The notes beneath the pieces were generated by a model. That model did no database searches. It saw nothing but the letters and a program-made list of their open reading frames with translations, and was not told the DNA's origin. The position numbers and the translations under genes are program-made. DNA of 64,000 bases from an uncultured Alphaproteobacteria bacterium (GTDB lineage Bacteria > Pseudomonadota > Alphaproteobacteria > UBA8366 > GCA-2717185), in NCBI GenBank assembly GCA_943788635.1, contig CALSRA010000012.1, positions 1-64,000 on the forward strand. Direction: 5' to 3'. Below are positions 28,236-38,495 of the stretch, piece after piece (positions within the stretch are counted from its first letter, which is position 1; every line of letters begins with the position of its first letter).

Positions 28236-28607
28236 TTACGCTTTCTTCTTGCCGGCAATCGCGCGTGCCGGGCCCTTGCGGGTCCGCGCATTGGTATGCG
28301 TACGCTGTCCGTGCACCGGCAATCCCTTACGGTGGCGAATACCCTTATAGCAACCGAGATCCATCAGCCGCTTGATATTCATCGCCACGCCCCGGCGAAG
28401 GTCGCCTTCGACGATAAGATCCGTGTCAATAACCTCACGAATGCTGGTGACTTCCTGATCCGTCAATTCCTGAACCCGACGCTCCGGAGGTACACCGCAC
28501 CGGGCGCAGATTTCGGAAGCTGTCGTCCGACCGATACCATGAATATAGGTCAGTGATATGCTGACCGGCTTCTGCGTCGGTATGTTCACGCCTGCAATGC
28601 GCGCCAC
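28236..28607 (-). CDS. rpsM: 30S ribosomal protein S13
   Basis: Head protein of the small subunit that bridges to L5 and contacts P-site tRNA through its tail. The 123 residues begin [15 protein letters not shown] and carry [33 protein letters not shown] and a basic C-terminal tail. It starts the alpha operon, 115 bases downstream of adk; the gap shows no gene. Confidence 0.98.
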   Translation of the reverse strand: MARIAGVNIPTQKPVSISLTYIHGIGRTTASEICARCGVPPERRVQELTDQEVTSIREVIDTDLIVEGDLRRGVAMNIKRLMDLGCYKGIRHRKGLPVHGQRTHTNARTRKGPARAIAGKKKA

Positions 28608-28722
28608 GCCATGTACTCCTTCGTTTAAGAAACCGCTCTACGAACGGAAATTAACATGCACCGCCAAAATGCGTGCCTCAATTCAAGGCGCGCGATTATA
28701 TTTATTAGCGATGAACTGTCAA

Positions 28723-29376
28723 TCACGCCGCTGTAGAGAGAACCTCTTTAAGTTGCTTCGTTACGTCAGACATCTCTTTCGATCCGTCGACGCTCTCAAG
28801 AATGCCACGATCCTTGTAATAAGGAAGGATCGGTTTCGTCTGCTCATGATACACACCAAGACGGGTACGTATCTTTTCTTCGGTATCATCCGCACGCCGC
28901 ACGAATTCCGTTGATCCGCATTTATCGCAGACACCCTCGGCCTTCGTGGGCTTGAATTTATCGTTATAGCCTTCGCCACAGCTCGCGCACTCGAACCGGC
29001 CCGTCAGGCGATCAACCAGCAGATCATCATCGATCGAAATTTCGACCACATGATCGAGCTTCAGGCCCTTCGTTTCCAGCATATCCGCAAGCGCTTCGGC
29101 CTGGGCGACCGTCCGGGGAAACCCGTCCAGGATAAACCCATTGGCACAATCCGGGTCCTCGATACGATCGGAGACAATACCGACGATTGTATCATCGGGC
29201 ACCAGTTTTCCGCTTTCGACCAAAGCCTTGGCCTTAAGACCCATTTCGGTGCCTTCAGAAATAGCGGTGCGCAACAACGCACCCGTCGACAGCTGAACGA
29301 CGCCAAACGTGTCCTCGACTATTTTCGCCTGCGTGCCCTTGCCGGCACCTGGCGGTCCAATAAGAATCAGGATCAC
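28723..29376 (-). CDS. adk: Adenylate kinase (zinc-type lid)
   Basis: Phosphotransferase that interconverts AMP, ADP and ATP. The 217 residues carry the P-loop GPPGAGKGTQ, the AMP-binding DGFPRTVAQAEAL and a long LID domain. The LID holds four cysteines at 130, 133, 150 and 153 in CxxC pairs, the structural zinc site of Gram-positive-type and many alphaproteobacterial kinases but not of the E. coli enzyme. The stop overlaps nothing downstream; the start overlaps the secY stop by 4 bases, so it is coupled to the spc operon as in most of the class. Confidence 0.97.
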   Translation of the reverse strand: MILILIGPPGAGKGTQAKIVEDTFGVVQLSTGALLRTAISEGTEMGLKAKALVESGKLVPDDTIVGIVSDRIEDPDCANGFILDGFPRTVAQAEALADMLETKGLKLDHVVEISIDDDLLVDRLTGRFECASCGEGYNDKFKPTKAEGVCDKCGSTEFVRRADDTEEKIRTRLGVYHEQTKPILPYYKDRGILESVDGSKEMSDVTKQLKEVLSTAA

Positions 29377-30716
29377 CGACGCCTCCCCCGCAACTTGGAC
29401 TTCTTGATAAGTCCTTCATATTGATGCGCCAGCATATGCGAATGTATCTGGGCCACAGTATCCATTGTCACAGAAACAACAATCAGCAGGCTGGTACCAC
29501 CAAAATAGAACGGCACCGCATATTGTGATCGCAAAATCTCCGGCAGGATACAGACAAGTGCCAGGTAACCCGCACCAACAACCGTCAATCGCGTCAGGAC
29601 ATAGTCCAGATAATCAGATGTATTCTTGCCGGGCCGAATACCGGGAATGAATCCGCCATACTTCTTCAGATTGTCTGCCGTGTCTGCCGGATTGAAGACA
29701 ATGGCCGTGTAGAAGAATGCGAAGAAAACGATCATCGAAATATAGATTAACAGATAGAGCGGCTGCCCCGGCCCCAGAAGCGCTGTAACCGTACCGAGCC
29801 AATCGGGGCCCTGACCACCACTGAAACCGGCAATCGTCAACGGCATCAACAGGATAGAGCTTGCAAAAATCGGCGGAATGACACCAGCCGTGTTGAGCTT
29901 AAGCGGCAGATGCGAAGATTCGCCGCCAAACATCTTGTTGCCCATTTGTCGCTTGGGATACTGCACAATCAGCCGTCGTTGCGCGCGCTCCATGAAGACG
30001 ATGAAGGCAATCACGACAACCGACATGAGCAGCAGGAAAATGATGAAGATCGTGGAAATCGCGCCTGTACGGCCAAGCTCCAAGGTACCCGCAATGGCCG
30101 ACGGTAGATTGGCCACGATACCGGAGAAGATGATCAGCGAAATTCCATTACCAACGCCGCGCTGGGTAATCTGCTCACCAAGCCACATCAGGAATACCGT
30201 ACCGCCAACCAGGCAGATAACGGTCGTCGCACGGAAGAAGAAGCCCGGATTACTGACCGCCGGCCCTGCAGAACTGGTCAGCGATTCAAGCCCTGAAGCG
30301 ATCGCATAGCCCTGCACGGTGGCAAGCAATACAGTCCCGTAACGGGTGTACTGGTTGATTTTCTTCCGGCCGGCCTCGCCTTCTTTCTTCAGCGCTTCCA
30401 GCTTCGGCGAAACCGCCGTCATCAACTGCATGATAATCGCAGCTGAAATATATGGCATGATATTCAGCGCAAAGATCGTCATACGCTCAAGCGCGCCGCC
30501 GGAAAACATGTTGAACATGTCCAGCAGGCCGCCGCGCTGCGCATTGAAAATATCAGACAGAACCGTCGGATCTATTCCCGGTAATGGGATATAGGTCCCA
30601 AGCCGATAAACAATAAGCGCGCCCAGTGTGAACCAGATACGCTTCTTCAGCTCCGTCGCTTTGGAAAAAGCGCCGAAATTAAAGGTTGATGCAAGTTGTT
30701 CGGCCGCCGATGCCAT
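29373..30716 (-). CDS. secY: Protein translocase subunit SecY
   Basis: Channel subunit of the Sec translocon in the inner membrane. The 447 residues contain ten hydrophobic helices, the N-terminal RIWFTLGALIVYRLGTYIPLPG with the plug region after it, and cytoplasmic loops C4/C5 with RLIVQYPKRQ and the late TAIVFNPADTADNLKKYGGF. It lies between rplO and adk in the spc operon. SecE, its partner, is encoded at 56.5 kb. No defect is visible. Confidence 0.98.
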   Translation of the reverse strand: MASAAEQLASTFNFGAFSKATELKKRIWFTLGALIVYRLGTYIPLPGIDPTVLSDIFNAQRGGLLDMFNMFSGGALERMTIFALNIMPYISAAIIMQLMTAVSPKLEALKKEGEAGRKKINQYTRYGTVLLATVQGYAIASGLESLTSSAGPAVSNPGFFFRATTVICLVGGTVFLMWLGEQITQRGVGNGISLIIFSGIVANLPSAIAGTLELGRTGAISTIFIIFLLLMSVVVIAFIVFMERAQRRLIVQYPKRQMGNKMFGGESSHLPLKLNTAGVIPPIFASSILLMPLTIAGFSGGQGPDWLGTVTALLGPGQPLYLLIYISMIVFFAFFYTAIVFNPADTADNLKKYGGFIPGIRPGKNTSDYLDYVLTRLTVVGAGYLALVCILPEILRSQYAVPFYFGGTSLLIVVSVTMDTVAQIHSHMLAHQYEGLIKKSKLRGRRR

Positions 30717-30739
30717 GGGCTAAAGTCCCGCTATCCTGC

Positions 30740-31237
30740 CTACGCGTCCGAAGACTTGTCGGCGGAAGCTGCCGGCTTCGGTTCAATCACCGTCACCTTG
30801 CCACCGGCCTTTTCAACCGCGGCAATCGCACCCTTGGATGCACCGGCAACAGTGATGTTAACCTTGGCACTGAGGTCACCGTTTACAAGCAGACGAATAC
30901 CGTCCTTCGCCCGCCTGACGATGCCGACGGCAACCAATGACTCGACCGTAATATCCGCTTTCGCGTCAACTTTGCCCGAGTCAATTGCCTTCTGCAGGCG
31001 ACCGGTGGTCATTTCCACGAACTTCTTGCGGAAGATATTGGTGAAGCCACGCTTTGGCAGACGACGATAAATCGGCATCTGGCCGCCTTCATAACCCTTG
31101 ATGGCGACACCACTACGCGATTTCTGGCCCTTTTGGCCCCGGCCGCCAGTCTTGCCGGTTCCGGAACCTTCGCCACGCCCGATCCGCTTGCGGTTTGTAC
31201 GCGCGCCGGGGTTATCGCCGAGTTCGTTGAGTTTCAT
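30740..31237 (-). CDS. rplO: 50S ribosomal protein L15
   Basis: Large-subunit assembly protein. The 165 residues begin [22 protein letters not shown] and include the Gly/Arg-rich [20 protein letters not shown] and [18 protein letters not shown]-terminal extension after the normal end ([12 protein letters not shown]) is rich in Ala and Ser, common in the class. It sits between rpmD and secY in the spc operon. Confidence 0.98.
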   Translation of the reverse strand: MKLNELGDNPGARTNRKRIGRGEGSGTGKTGGRGQKGQKSRSGVAIKGYEGGQMPIYRRLPKRGFTNIFRKKFVEMTTGRLQKAIDSGKVDAKADITVESLVAVGIVRRAKDGIRLLVNGDLSAKVNITVAGASKGAIAAVEKAGGKVTVIEPKPAASADKSSDA

Positions 31238-31265
31238 AACCGTATTCCCAAAACCTTAAAGAGGA

Positions 31266-31457
31266 TCAGTCCTCGACCCGAACCAGATGGCTGATCTTGT
31301 CGATCATGCCCCGAACCGCAGGAGTATCCTCCAGTTCGCGCGTCTTGTGCATCTTGTTCAATCCGAGACCAACCAGGGTCGCCCGCTGGTCCTTGCGGCG
31401 GCGGATCGGACTACCGACCTGCGTCACCCGAACTGTTGATTTTTTCTTTTCAGCCAT
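31266..31457 (-). CDS. rpmD: 50S ribosomal protein L30
   Basis: Small large-subunit protein. From the ATG at 31457 it has 63 residues, with [20 protein letters not shown] and [20 protein letters not shown], the L30 core. The open frame continues upstream to 31553 but that part is the shadow of rpsE. The start overlaps the rpsE end by 8 bases. Confidence 0.95.
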   Translation of the reverse strand: MAEKKKSTVRVTQVGSPIRRRKDQRATLVGLGLNKMHKTRELEDTPAVRGMIDKISHLVRVED

Positions 31458-32046
31458 CGATCGCCTCCCGGGCTTCTTCGCCCACGCCACGGCGGCCAAC
31501 AATGTCGCCAACCTTCTTGCCCCGCTTGGAAGCAATCTGGCGCGGCGATGCACAATGGGTCAGTGCCGCAAATGTCGCCTTGATCATATTATGCGGATTG
31601 GACGTACCGATTGACTTCGCGACGACATCCGAAACACCCAGCATTTCAAACACTGCGCGCATCGGGCCACCAGCGATAATACCGGTACCTGCCGGTGCCG
31701 ATCGCAGCACAACCCGACCGGCGCCGAAGCGACCATCGACATCGTGATGCAGCGTACGGCCTTCACGCAACGGAACCCGCTGTAACGAACGCTTCGCGCT
31801 TTCCGTCGCCTTACGGATTGCTTCCGGCACTTCACGCGCCTTGCCCGAACCATGGCCAACCCGGCCCTTGCCATCGCCAACGATCACAAGCGCGGAGAAA
31901 CCAAACCGGCGTCCGCCCTTAACGACCTTGGCGACGCGGTTGATATGGACCAGCTTTTCCTGAATCTCGGATTCTTCACGTGACGCATTGTCACGGCGAC
32001 GGCCGCCGCCTCTCTGGTCACGTGGATTTCTCGTATTACGAGCCAT
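31450..32046 (-). CDS. rpsE: 30S ribosomal protein S5
   Basis: Small-subunit protein at the mRNA entry site, involved in decoding accuracy. The 198 residues have a basic N-terminal extension ([12 protein letters not shown]), the double-stranded RNA-binding domain with [20 protein letters not shown] and [17 protein letters not shown], and the C-terminal domain with [18 protein letters not shown]. The end overlaps rpmD by 8 bases. Confidence 0.98.
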   Translation of the reverse strand: MARNTRNPRDQRGGGRRRDNASREESEIQEKLVHINRVAKVVKGGRRFGFSALVIVGDGKGRVGHGSGKAREVPEAIRKATESAKRSLQRVPLREGRTLHHDVDGRFGAGRVVLRSAPAGTGIIAGGPMRAVFEMLGVSDVVAKSIGTSNPHNMIKATFAALTHCASPRQIASKRGKKVGDIVGRRGVGEEAREAIDG

Positions 32047-32062
32047 GAATTCGCCCTTTTAC

Positions 32063-32425
32063 CTAAAAAGTCAGACCGGTTTCCCGGGCAGCGTCAGCCA
32101 ACGCCTTAACCCGGCCGTGATAACGGTATCCGCCACGGTCGAAAACGACCGTATCAACACCGGCTTCCTTGGCGCGTGCCGCAATCAACTTGCCCACCTC
32201 CGCCGCAGCTTCGGCATCAGCACCCGTCTTCAGCTTGTCAGACAACGCCTTTTCCACCGATGACGCAGACGCGAGGGTTTTCCCCGCGAGGTCATCAATC
32301 AACTGCGCGTAGATATGCTTGCTCGACCGAAAAACCGACAGCCGGGGACGACCACTAGCAAACTTACGCAGCTTGTAGCGGGTCCGTTTTTTCCGACGTT
32401 CGAACAGGTCTCGTGACTTCAACAT
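32063..32425 (-). CDS. rplR: 50S ribosomal protein L18
   Basis: 5S rRNA-binding protein of the large subunit. The 120 residues include [33 protein letters not shown] and the C-terminal [19 protein letters not shown], all diagnostic. Position between rplF and rpsE is standard; 11 bases separate it from rplF. Confidence 0.98.
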   Translation of the reverse strand: MLKSRDLFERRKKRTRYKLRKFASGRPRLSVFRSSKHIYAQLIDDLAGKTLASASSVEKALSDKLKTGADAEAAAEVGKLIAARAKEAGVDTVVFDRGGYRYHGRVKALADAARETGLTF

Positions 32426-32436
32426 AGCCGTAACCC

Positions 32437-32976
32437 TTACTTCTTCTTGCCTTCCTTACGGAAGATATACTCGTCATCGTAACGTACGCCCTTGCCCTTG
32501 TAGGGTTCGGGTTTCCGGAACGAACGGATTTCACTCGCCATCTGGCCGACACGCTGCTTGTTCGCGCCGGTAATCGCGATAATGCCACCGCGATCCCCTT
32601 CGAGCGCAACCTTGATACCTTCCGGAACCGGATAGTTGATATCGTGGCTGTAACCGAGCTGCAAATTCAGGTTGGACCCCTGGACCTGCGCACGATAACC
32701 GACACCGTTAACAACAAGGCGCCGGGTAAATCCTTCGGAAACCCCCGTCACCGCATTCTGCACCAGGCTGCGGGTCGTTCCCCACATCGAGCGCGCGAAC
32801 TTGCTGTCATCGAGCGGCTTCACCCGAACTTCATTTTCCTCTATCGCAACTTCAACCACACCGGCGAGCGCAACAGATTCCTCACCGAGCTTACCCTTCG
32901 CTGTCAGGACATCATTGGCGATGGAAACTTCCACGCCACTGGGTATCGCAACAGGGTTCTGGCCAACGCGAGACAT
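32437..32976 (-). CDS. rplF: 50S ribosomal protein L6
   Basis: Large-subunit protein near the factor-binding site. The ATG at 32976 gives the usual MSRVGQNPV start and 179 residues; an ATG directly before it (32979) is equally open, and AGGAG lies upstream of both. Two L6 repeats are visible, the second with [21 protein letters not shown] at the C-terminus. Position between rpsH and rplR is standard. Confidence 0.97.
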   Translation of the reverse strand: MSRVGQNPVAIPSGVEVSIANDVLTAKGKLGEESVALAGVVEVAIEENEVRVKPLDDSKFARSMWGTTRSLVQNAVTGVSEGFTRRLVVNGVGYRAQVQGSNLNLQLGYSHDINYPVPEGIKVALEGDRGGIIAITGANKQRVGQMASEIRSFRKPEPYKGKGVRYDDEYIFRKEGKKK

Positions 32977-32987
32977 CATTCGCTCTC

Positions 32988-33386
32988 CTAGAATACCTTG
33001 CAGATAACTTCACCGCCGACATTCGCTTCACGCGCTTCCGCATCGGAAAGCACGCCACGCGGCGTCGACAGAATGGATACGCCCAAGCCGTTATATTCGC
33101 GCGGCAGATCCTTGATCTTGGAATACACGCGGCGGCCCGGCTTTGATACCCGGGAAATCTCCCGAATTACAGGGTCACCGTTGCTGTATTTCAATTCAAT
33201 GGTCAGCTCGCTGATACCCCGCTCGATTTCGCTCCAGCTGAAACCGCGGATATACCCTTCGCGCTGAAGCGCTTCAAGCACATTGGCGCGTTGTTGAGAC
33301 GCCGGACAGATAACGGTAGACATACCGCAGCGCTGCCCATTGCGAATCCGGGTGAGCATATCACCCAATGGATCACTCATTGTCAT
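32988..33386 (-). CDS. rpsH: 30S ribosomal protein S8
   Basis: 16S rRNA central-domain binding protein and, in E. coli, the spc operon repressor. The 132 residues include [38 protein letters not shown] and the C-terminal [22 protein letters not shown]. An internal ATG two codons later is an alternative start. No E. coli-like S8 operator could be judged by eye. Confidence 0.97.
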   Translation of the reverse strand: MTMSDPLGDMLTRIRNGQRCGMSTVICPASQQRANVLEALQREGYIRGFSWSEIERGISELTIELKYSNGDPVIREISRVSKPGRRVYSKIKDLPREYNGLGVSILSTPRGVLSDAEAREANVGGEVICKVF

Positions 33387-33398
33387 CGTGCGTCTCTC

Positions 33399-33704
33399 CT
33401 ACCAGCTCGACTTCACCATGCCGGGGATCATACCCGTCGAGGCGAGGTCCCGCAGCGCGATACGGGACATCTTGAACTTGCGATATACACCGCGCGGCCG
33501 ACCCGAAATAAGGCAGCGGTTACGGACCCGAATTGGCGATGCGTCACGCGGCATCTCCGACATCTTTAAGCGGGCAGCAAAACGCTCCTCCGGGGGCAGT
33601 GCCATGTCATTGGCAATCGCCCGAAGACGCTCGCGCTTCGCCGCATAGCGCACGACCTTAGCCTGGCGCCTTTTGTTCTTTTCCACAGCACTTTTCTTAG
33701 CCAT
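33399..33704 (-). CDS. rpsN: 30S ribosomal protein S14 (zinc-free form)
   Basis: Small-subunit head protein. The 101 residues are the long form without the CxxC...CxxC zinc ribbon; only one cysteine is present. Diagnostic parts are [14 protein letters not shown], the central [19 protein letters not shown], and [20 protein letters not shown]. It lies between rplE and rpsH in standard order. Confidence 0.98.
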   Translation of the reverse strand: MAKKSAVEKNKRRQAKVVRYAAKRERLRAIANDMALPPEERFAARLKMSEMPRDASPIRVRNRCLISGRPRGVYRKFKMSRIALRDLASTGMIPGMVKSSW

Positions 33705-33729
33705 ATCGCAATACTCTCCGGTTTCCCGA

Positions 33730-34290
33730 CTAACTCGTGAACGGCATGTTGAAGGCCTTCAGAAGCGCATGCGCCTCTTCATTGGTCTCCGCCGTTGTAC
33801 AGATCACTATGTCCATGCCGCGAATCGTATCCACCTGATCATAGTCGATCTCAGGAAACACGATCTGTTCGCGCAGGCCCATGGCGTAATTCCCGTGGCC
33901 GTCGAAACTGCGTCCCGAAAGTCCGCGAAAGTCCCGAACGCGTGGCAATGCAACATTCACCAGACGATCCAGAAAATCGTACATCCGGTTCCGCCGCAAC
34001 GTCGCCTTGACGCCGACCGACATGCCTTCGCGAAGCTTGAACACCGCGATGGATATCTTCGCCTTCGTCACGACCGGCTTCTGGCCGGTAATCCGGGTCA
34101 TATCGTCGACCGCACCATTGATCTTCTTTGAATCACTGGCCGCCTCACCAACACCCATGTTGACGACAATTTTCTCCAGACGCGGAATCCGCATCGGATT
34201 GCTGTACCCGAAGCTCTCGCCAAGCGTTGCACGAATCTCGTTGTCGTACAGCTCTTTAAGCCGAGGTACGTATGTAGCTGTATCGTTCAT
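33730..34290 (-). CDS. rplE: 50S ribosomal protein L5
   Basis: 5S rRNA-binding protein of the central protuberance. The 186 residues include [40 protein letters not shown], and [20 protein letters not shown], which are diagnostic. It follows rplX with 17 bases between and precedes rpsN. Confidence 0.98.
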   Translation of the reverse strand: MNDTATYVPRLKELYDNEIRATLGESFGYSNPMRIPRLEKIVVNMGVGEAASDSKKINGAVDDMTRITGQKPVVTKAKISIAVFKLREGMSVGVKATLRRNRMYDFLDRLVNVALPRVRDFRGLSGRSFDGHGNYAMGLREQIVFPEIDYDQVDTIRGMDIVICTTAETNEEAHALLKAFNMPFTS

Positions 34291-34307
34291 ACCGTCACCG
34301 CCTCCAT

Positions 34308-34625
34308 TCAGCGGTCAATAATTTCGCCGGAGCGTTTTGCGAAACGCACCTTGGTTTTGTCTTCCATGAATTTGAACCCGACCCGAGTGGGTTTATCCGT
34401 TTTCGGATCGACATGCGCCAGGTTGGAGACATGAATCGGCGCTTCTTTCTCAACGATCCCGCCCGCTTCCGTCTGAGTCGGCCTTGTATGCCGCTTCACA
34501 ACGTTCACGCCCTGGACGAAGACCCGCGAATCTTCGGGCACAACGCGAATAATCTCGCCCCGTTTGCCCTTGTCACGACCCGCCATCACGAAGACCGTAT
34601 CGCCTTTTTTATATTTGGCCGCCAT
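34308..34625 (-). CDS. rplX: 50S ribosomal protein L24
   Basis: Early assembly protein near the exit tunnel, with a KOW motif. The 105 residues include [20 protein letters not shown] (the KOW), [20 protein letters not shown] and the C-terminal [20 protein letters not shown]. Position between rplN and rplE is standard. Confidence 0.98.
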   Translation of the reverse strand: MAAKYKKGDTVFVMAGRDKGKRGEIIRVVPEDSRVFVQGVNVVKRHTRPTQTEAGGIVEKEAPIHVSNLAHVDPKTDKPTRVGFKFMEDKTKVRFAKRSGEIIDR

Positions 34626-34661
34626 AACCGCCTCTATCTTTCCAATTTTCCGCCAAGCGCC

Positions 34662-35030
34662 CTAGATAACTTCCGGCGCAAGCGAAATAATTTTCATAAA
34701 CTGCCGGCCCCGCAACTCACGCGTAACCGGTCCGAAAATACGTGTCCCGATCGGTTCGCCCTGAGCATTGATCAGAACCGCCGCATTTCGATCGAAACGG
34801 ATCGAGGAACCGTCATTGCGGCGAATTTCCTTCGCCGTCCGAACGATAACCGCCTTATGGATATCACCCTTTTTCACCCGACCACGCGGGATGGCTTCCT
34901 TGACGGAAACAACGATGATATCGCCAACACCGGCCGTCCGTCGCTTGGAACCGCCCAGTACCTTGATGCATTGCACCCGCCGGGCGCCGGAATTATCCGC
35001 GACATCAAGGTTCGACTGCATCTGGATCAT
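34662..35030 (-). CDS. rplN: 50S ribosomal protein L14
   Basis: Subunit-interface protein. The 122 residues start [20 protein letters not shown] and include [20 protein letters not shown] and [20 protein letters not shown] with the terminal LAPEVI, all strongly conserved in L14. It follows rpsQ after 12 bases. Confidence 0.98.
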   Translation of the reverse strand: MIQMQSNLDVADNSGARRVQCIKVLGGSKRRTAGVGDIIVVSVKEAIPRGRVKKGDIHKAVIVRTAKEIRRNDGSSIRFDRNAAVLINAQGEPIGTRIFGPVTRELRGRQFMKIISLAPEVI

Positions 35031-35042
35031 TGAAAGAGTCCC

Positions 35043-35297
35043 TTACGCCGAAACTGCGGAAGCGTCTGAATCAGATACCACTTCCCAGCTTTTCAATTTG
35101 GAAATCGGACGGCATTCACGGATGCGGACGGAATCACCAACCTTATAGGAATTGGCTTCGTCATGCGCGTGATACTTCTTCGACTTCCGTACAAACTTTT
35201 TATAGAGCGGGTGCATGACGCGACGCTCGACCAAAACCACGACGGTCTTGTCCGGCGCATCAGACACCACTTTCCCTTGCAGGATTCGCCTGGGCAT
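35043..35297 (-). CDS. rpsQ: 30S ribosomal protein S17
   Basis: Small-subunit OB-fold protein. The ATG at 35297 gives 84 residues starting [20 protein letters not shown] with the later [20 protein letters not shown] and [20 protein letters not shown]. The open frame upstream to 35375 is the shadow of rpmC. Position between rpmC and rplN is standard. Confidence 0.97.
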   Translation of the reverse strand: MPRRILQGKVVSDAPDKTVVVLVERRVMHPLYKKFVRKSKKYHAHDEANSYKVGDSVRIRECRPISKLKSWEVVSDSDASAVSA

Positions 35298-35310
35298 ACT
35301 TTCTTCTCCT

Positions 35311-35505
35311 TCAGGCCGACGCGCGGCGTTCTTCCAGGATCGTCTTGATACGCGCGATATCGCGGCGCACCACACGAACCTGAGCTGTGTTCTCTAACTG
35401 TCCACTCGCCCGCTGAAAACGCAGATTGAACGCTTCCTTTTTGAGATCGAGAACTTGCTGTTTCAGCTCGTCCTCTGTCTTCTGGCGCAGATCTTCGACC
35501 TTCAT
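35311..35505 (-). CDS. rpmC: 50S ribosomal protein L29
   Basis: Small two-helix protein at the tunnel exit. The ATG at 35505 gives 64 residues with [33 protein letters not shown] and [16 protein letters not shown], the L29 pattern. The longer open frame upstream is spurious. A 13-base gap separates it from rpsQ. Confidence 0.96.
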   Translation of the reverse strand: MKVEDLRQKTEDELKQQVLDLKKEAFNLRFQRASGQLENTAQVRVVRRDIARIKTILEERRASA

Positions 35506-35527
35506 CGTACTTTCCCTCGTACCCGTC

Positions 35528-35938
35528 CTATTGCGTCCGCTGAACGACGCGGGTCTGGATCGGCAGTTTCGCGTCCGCCAGGGCAAATGCCTGCTTGGCG
35601 ATATTTTCGTCAACGCCGTCCAATTCAAACATAATCCGTCCCGGTTTCACCCGGCACATCCAGTATTCGGGCGACCCCTTGCCCTTACCCATACGTACTT
35701 CCGCCGGCTTGCCGGTGACAGGCACATCCGGGAATATCCGGATCCAGACCTTGCCGGCACGCTTCATGTGCCGGGTGATCGCCCGCCGCGCCGCTTCAAT
35801 CTGGCGTGCTGTAATACGACCCGGCGTTACCGCCTTCATGCCGTAAGTACCGAAATTTAGCGCCGTACCGCCCTTCGCGAGACCGTGAACACGGCCCTTG
35901 AACTGTTTGCGGAACTTGGTGCGTTTGGGTTGCAACAT
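35528..35938 (-). CDS. rplP: 50S ribosomal protein L16
   Basis: Protein near the peptidyl-transferase and A-site region of the large subunit. The 136 residues start [19 protein letters not shown] and include [20 protein letters not shown]. Length and order (after rpsC) are standard, and no defect is seen. Confidence 0.98.
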   Translation of the reverse strand: MLQPKRTKFRKQFKGRVHGLAKGGTALNFGTYGMKAVTPGRITARQIEAARRAITRHMKRAGKVWIRIFPDVPVTGKPAEVRMGKGKGSPEYWMCRVKPGRIMFELDGVDENIAKQAFALADAKLPIQTRVVQRTQ

Positions 35939-35963
35939 TTTCGTCTACCTCGCCGAAGCCAGC

Positions 35964-36641
35964 CTACCGGCCGACCTGTTGTTCCTGTGCGCGCTTGTCC
36001 TGCGCCATCGGGTCATGAGCCAGAATTTCGCCCTTGAAAACCCAAACCTTGATACCGCAGGTGCCGTATGACGTTTCCGCCCGCGCCGTGCCGTAGTCGA
36101 TATCGGCCCGCAGCGTGTGCAACGGCACCCGGCCTTCGCGATACCATTCGGTCCGGGCGATTTCCGCGCCGCCAAGACGACCCGCGCAGTTGATCCGGAT
36201 CCCGCCGGCGCCAAGCCGCATGGCGGACTGAACGGCCCGCTTCATCGCACGGCGGAACGCAACACGACGAACCAGCTGCTGTGCGATATTTTCCGCAATC
36301 AGCTTCGACTCGATTTCCGGCTTGCGGATCTCAACGATATTCAGGTGAACCTCGCCACCGGTCAGCGCCGCGACTTCCTGGCGCAATTTTTCGATATCCG
36401 CGCCTTTCCGGCCGATCACAACGCCGGGACGGGCGGTGTGAATGGTGATCCGGGCATGCTTTGCCGGACGCTCGATCAAAATCTTCGTCACGCCTGCCTG
36501 ATACAGCTTGTCGAACAAGACTTCGCGAATCTTCAGATCCTTGTGCAGCAGATCGGCATATTCCGAATCTGCATACCAGCGCGAATCCCAGGTCCGGTTA
36601 ATACCGACGCGGAAGCCGATTGGATTGATCTTATGACCCAT
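35964..36641 (-). CDS. rpsC: 30S ribosomal protein S3
   Basis: Small-subunit protein at the mRNA entry tunnel. The 225 residues start [20 protein letters not shown], contain the KH domain with [19 protein letters not shown] and the C-terminal domain with [13 protein letters not shown]-like sequence (here [14 protein letters not shown]). The start shares one base with the rplV stop (TAATG). Confidence 0.98.
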   Translation of the reverse strand: MGHKINPIGFRVGINRTWDSRWYADSEYADLLHKDLKIREVLFDKLYQAGVTKILIERPAKHARITIHTARPGVVIGRKGADIEKLRQEVAALTGGEVHLNIVEIRKPEIESKLIAENIAQQLVRRVAFRRAMKRAVQSAMRLGAGGIRINCAGRLGGAEIARTEWYREGRVPLHTLRADIDYGTARAETSYGTCGIKVWVFKGEILAHDPMAQDKRAQEQQVGR

Positions 36642-37021
36642 TATTCAGTCTCCTCGCGCTCACGAACAACGACGGTCAGGTTACTGAAAGGCTTGCGAAT
36701 GCTTGCCCCCCGACCCCGTGCCCGCGCACGAAACCTCTTCATTATCAAAGTCTTGCCGACGACTACTTCTTTTACGTACAACCGGTCCACATCGAGCTGA
36801 TGATTGTTTTCAGCATTCGCGATAGCTGACTGCAGTATTTTCCGAACCTCACCGGCAATCCGCCGCCGTGAAAAAGCCAATGACGCCAGCGCCGCGCCGG
36901 CTGACTTTCCGCGAATGGTCTGCGCCAGAAGGTTCAGCTTCTGCGGGCTAACCCGGATATTCTTCGAGAAAGCCTGCGCCTCTGAATCGTCGAGGTCACG
37001 CTCACGTTTCGCCTTACTCAT
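36641..37021 (-). CDS. rplV: 50S ribosomal protein L22
   Basis: Large-subunit protein lining the exit tunnel. The 126 residues include [37 protein letters not shown] and the C-terminal [20 protein letters not shown] loop region. It overlaps rpsC by one base and follows rpsS after 3 bases. Confidence 0.98.
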   Translation of the reverse strand: MSKAKRERDLDDSEAQAFSKNIRVSPQKLNLLAQTIRGKSAGAALASLAFSRRRIAGEVRKILQSAIANAENNHQLDVDRLYVKEVVVGKTLIMKRFRARARGRGASIRKPFSNLTVVVREREETE

Positions 37022-37024
37022 GAC

Positions 37025-37303
37025 CTAGCCCCTCCTCGAACGCTTGTCGGCCGTATGGCCGTAATACGTCCGCGTCGGCGAGAATTCGCCAAACTTGTGG
37101 CCAATCATATCTTCGGTCACCAGAACGGGCAGAAACTTGTGCCCGTTGTAGACACCGAATGTCAGGCCGACAAACTGTGGCAGAATGGTCGAACGACGCG
37201 ACCAGATCTTGATAACGTCACTACGACCGGATGCGCGCGACGTTTCCGCCTTCTTCAGCAGATAACGGTCGACAAACGGACCTTTCCAGACAGAACGAGA
37301 CAC
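37025..37303 (-). CDS. rpsS: 30S ribosomal protein S19
   Basis: Small-subunit head protein pairing with S13. The 92 residues start [20 protein letters not shown] and include [20 protein letters not shown] and [15 protein letters not shown]. Standard order, 12 bases after rplB. Confidence 0.98.
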   Translation of the reverse strand: MSRSVWKGPFVDRYLLKKAETSRASGRSDVIKIWSRRSTILPQFVGLTFGVYNGHKFLPVLVTEDMIGHKFGEFSPTRTYYGHTADKRSRRG

Positions 37304-37315
37304 CGCGCCTCTCCT

Positions 37316-38152
37316 CTATTTCTTGCGTGCGTGACGGCTACGGATGATGAGCTTGTTCGATGTGCTCTTCCGCTTGCGCGTCCGCTTGCCTTTGGTCGGC
37401 TTGCCCCATGGCGTAACGGGATGACGGCCACCTGATGTCCGTCCCTCGCCACCACCATGCGGATGATCGACCGGGTTCATCGCAACACCGCGTACCGCTG
37501 GCCGCTTCCCGAGCCAACGCTTACGACCGGCCTTGCCAATCTTGATATTCGACTGATCGGGGTTTGAAACCGCGCCGACTGTCGCCAGGCATTCGCCCCG
37601 CACCAGCCGCAGTTCGCCCGAGGTCAGTTTCAACAGCGCGTAACCGGAATCCCGCCCGACGATCTGGGCGTATGTTCCGCCAGCCCGCGCAATCTGTCCG
37701 CCCTTGCCGACCTTCATTTCCACGTTATGCACAATCGTACCAACGGGAATAGCATTCATCGGCATTGCGTTGCCCGGCTTGATATCGGCCCGCTCGGACG
37801 CGACTACCGTGTCACCAACCGCCAAACGCTGCGGTGCCAGGATGTAGCTCTGTTCACCGTCGGTATAGGTGATCAATGCAATGAATGCGGTCCGGTTCGG
37901 ATCGTATTCGAGGCGTTCCACTGTCGCCGGCACATCAAACTTCCGCCGCTTGAAATCGACAAGCCGGTAAGCCTTCTTGTGCCCGCCGCCACGACGACGC
38001 GCCGTGATGCGACCGTGGTTATTACGACCACCCTTGCTGTGCAGGCCTTCGGTCAGCTTCTTGACCGGGCCGCCCTTGTGCAACGCCGAGCGATCGACCA
38101 GCACAAGACCTCGGCTCGATGGTGTTACAGGTTTGAAATTCTTAAGTGCCAT
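37316..38152 (-). CDS. rplB: 50S ribosomal protein L2
   Basis: Core large-subunit protein needed for subunit joining and peptidyl transfer. The 278 residues include [37 protein letters not shown] and the highly conserved [14 protein letters not shown] loop (here [20 protein letters not shown]) with its essential histidine. It is intact and lies just below the damaged block. Confidence 0.98.
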   Translation of the reverse strand: MALKNFKPVTPSSRGLVLVDRSALHKGGPVKKLTEGLHSKGGRNNHGRITARRRGGGHKKAYRLVDFKRRKFDVPATVERLEYDPNRTAFIALITYTDGEQSYILAPQRLAVGDTVVASERADIKPGNAMPMNAIPVGTIVHNVEMKVGKGGQIARAGGTYAQIVGRDSGYALLKLTSGELRLVRGECLATVGAVSNPDQSNIKIGKAGRKRWLGKRPAVRGVAMNPVDHPHGGGEGRTSGGRHPVTPWGKPTKGKRTRKRKSTSNKLIIRSRHARKK

Positions 38153-38156
38153 GTTC

Positions 38157-38495
38157 CTACAGTCCCGTCGTCACGTCGATAGACTGACCCTTGTCGAGCG
38201 TGACAACCGCCTTTTTGGTATCTTTCTGCCGGCCAAGCCGACCACGAAAACGCTTGGTCTTGCCCTTACGCACAAGCGTATTGACCGCAACCACCTTCAC
38301 ATCGAACAGACCTTCAACAGCCTGGCGAATTTCCGGCTTGGTCACTTCCAGAGGCACCCGAAACGTCACCTGGGTAAAGCCTTCCGGCGAAACATCCGTA
38401 ATCAGCGTCGCTTTTTCCGTAATCAGCGGATTGCCGATGATGTCGTACATCCGCTCGGCGCTAACCTTGCTCTTGTTGAAATATTTCCAGCTCAT
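38157..38495 (-). CDS. rplW: 50S ribosomal protein L23
   Basis: Tunnel-exit protein that docks trigger factor and SRP. The 112 residues include [37 protein letters not shown] and [20 protein letters not shown]. The start at 38495 overlaps the rplD stop by 4 bases; a start at the Met of RMYD would be too short. Its frame is intact, so it marks the lower boundary of the frameshifted region. Confidence 0.96.
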   Translation of the reverse strand: MSWKYFNKSKVSAERMYDIIGNPLITEKATLITDVSPEGFTQVTFRVPLEVTKPEIRQAVEGLFDVKVVAVNTLVRKGKTKRFRGRLGRQKDTKKAVVTLDKGQSIDVTTGL

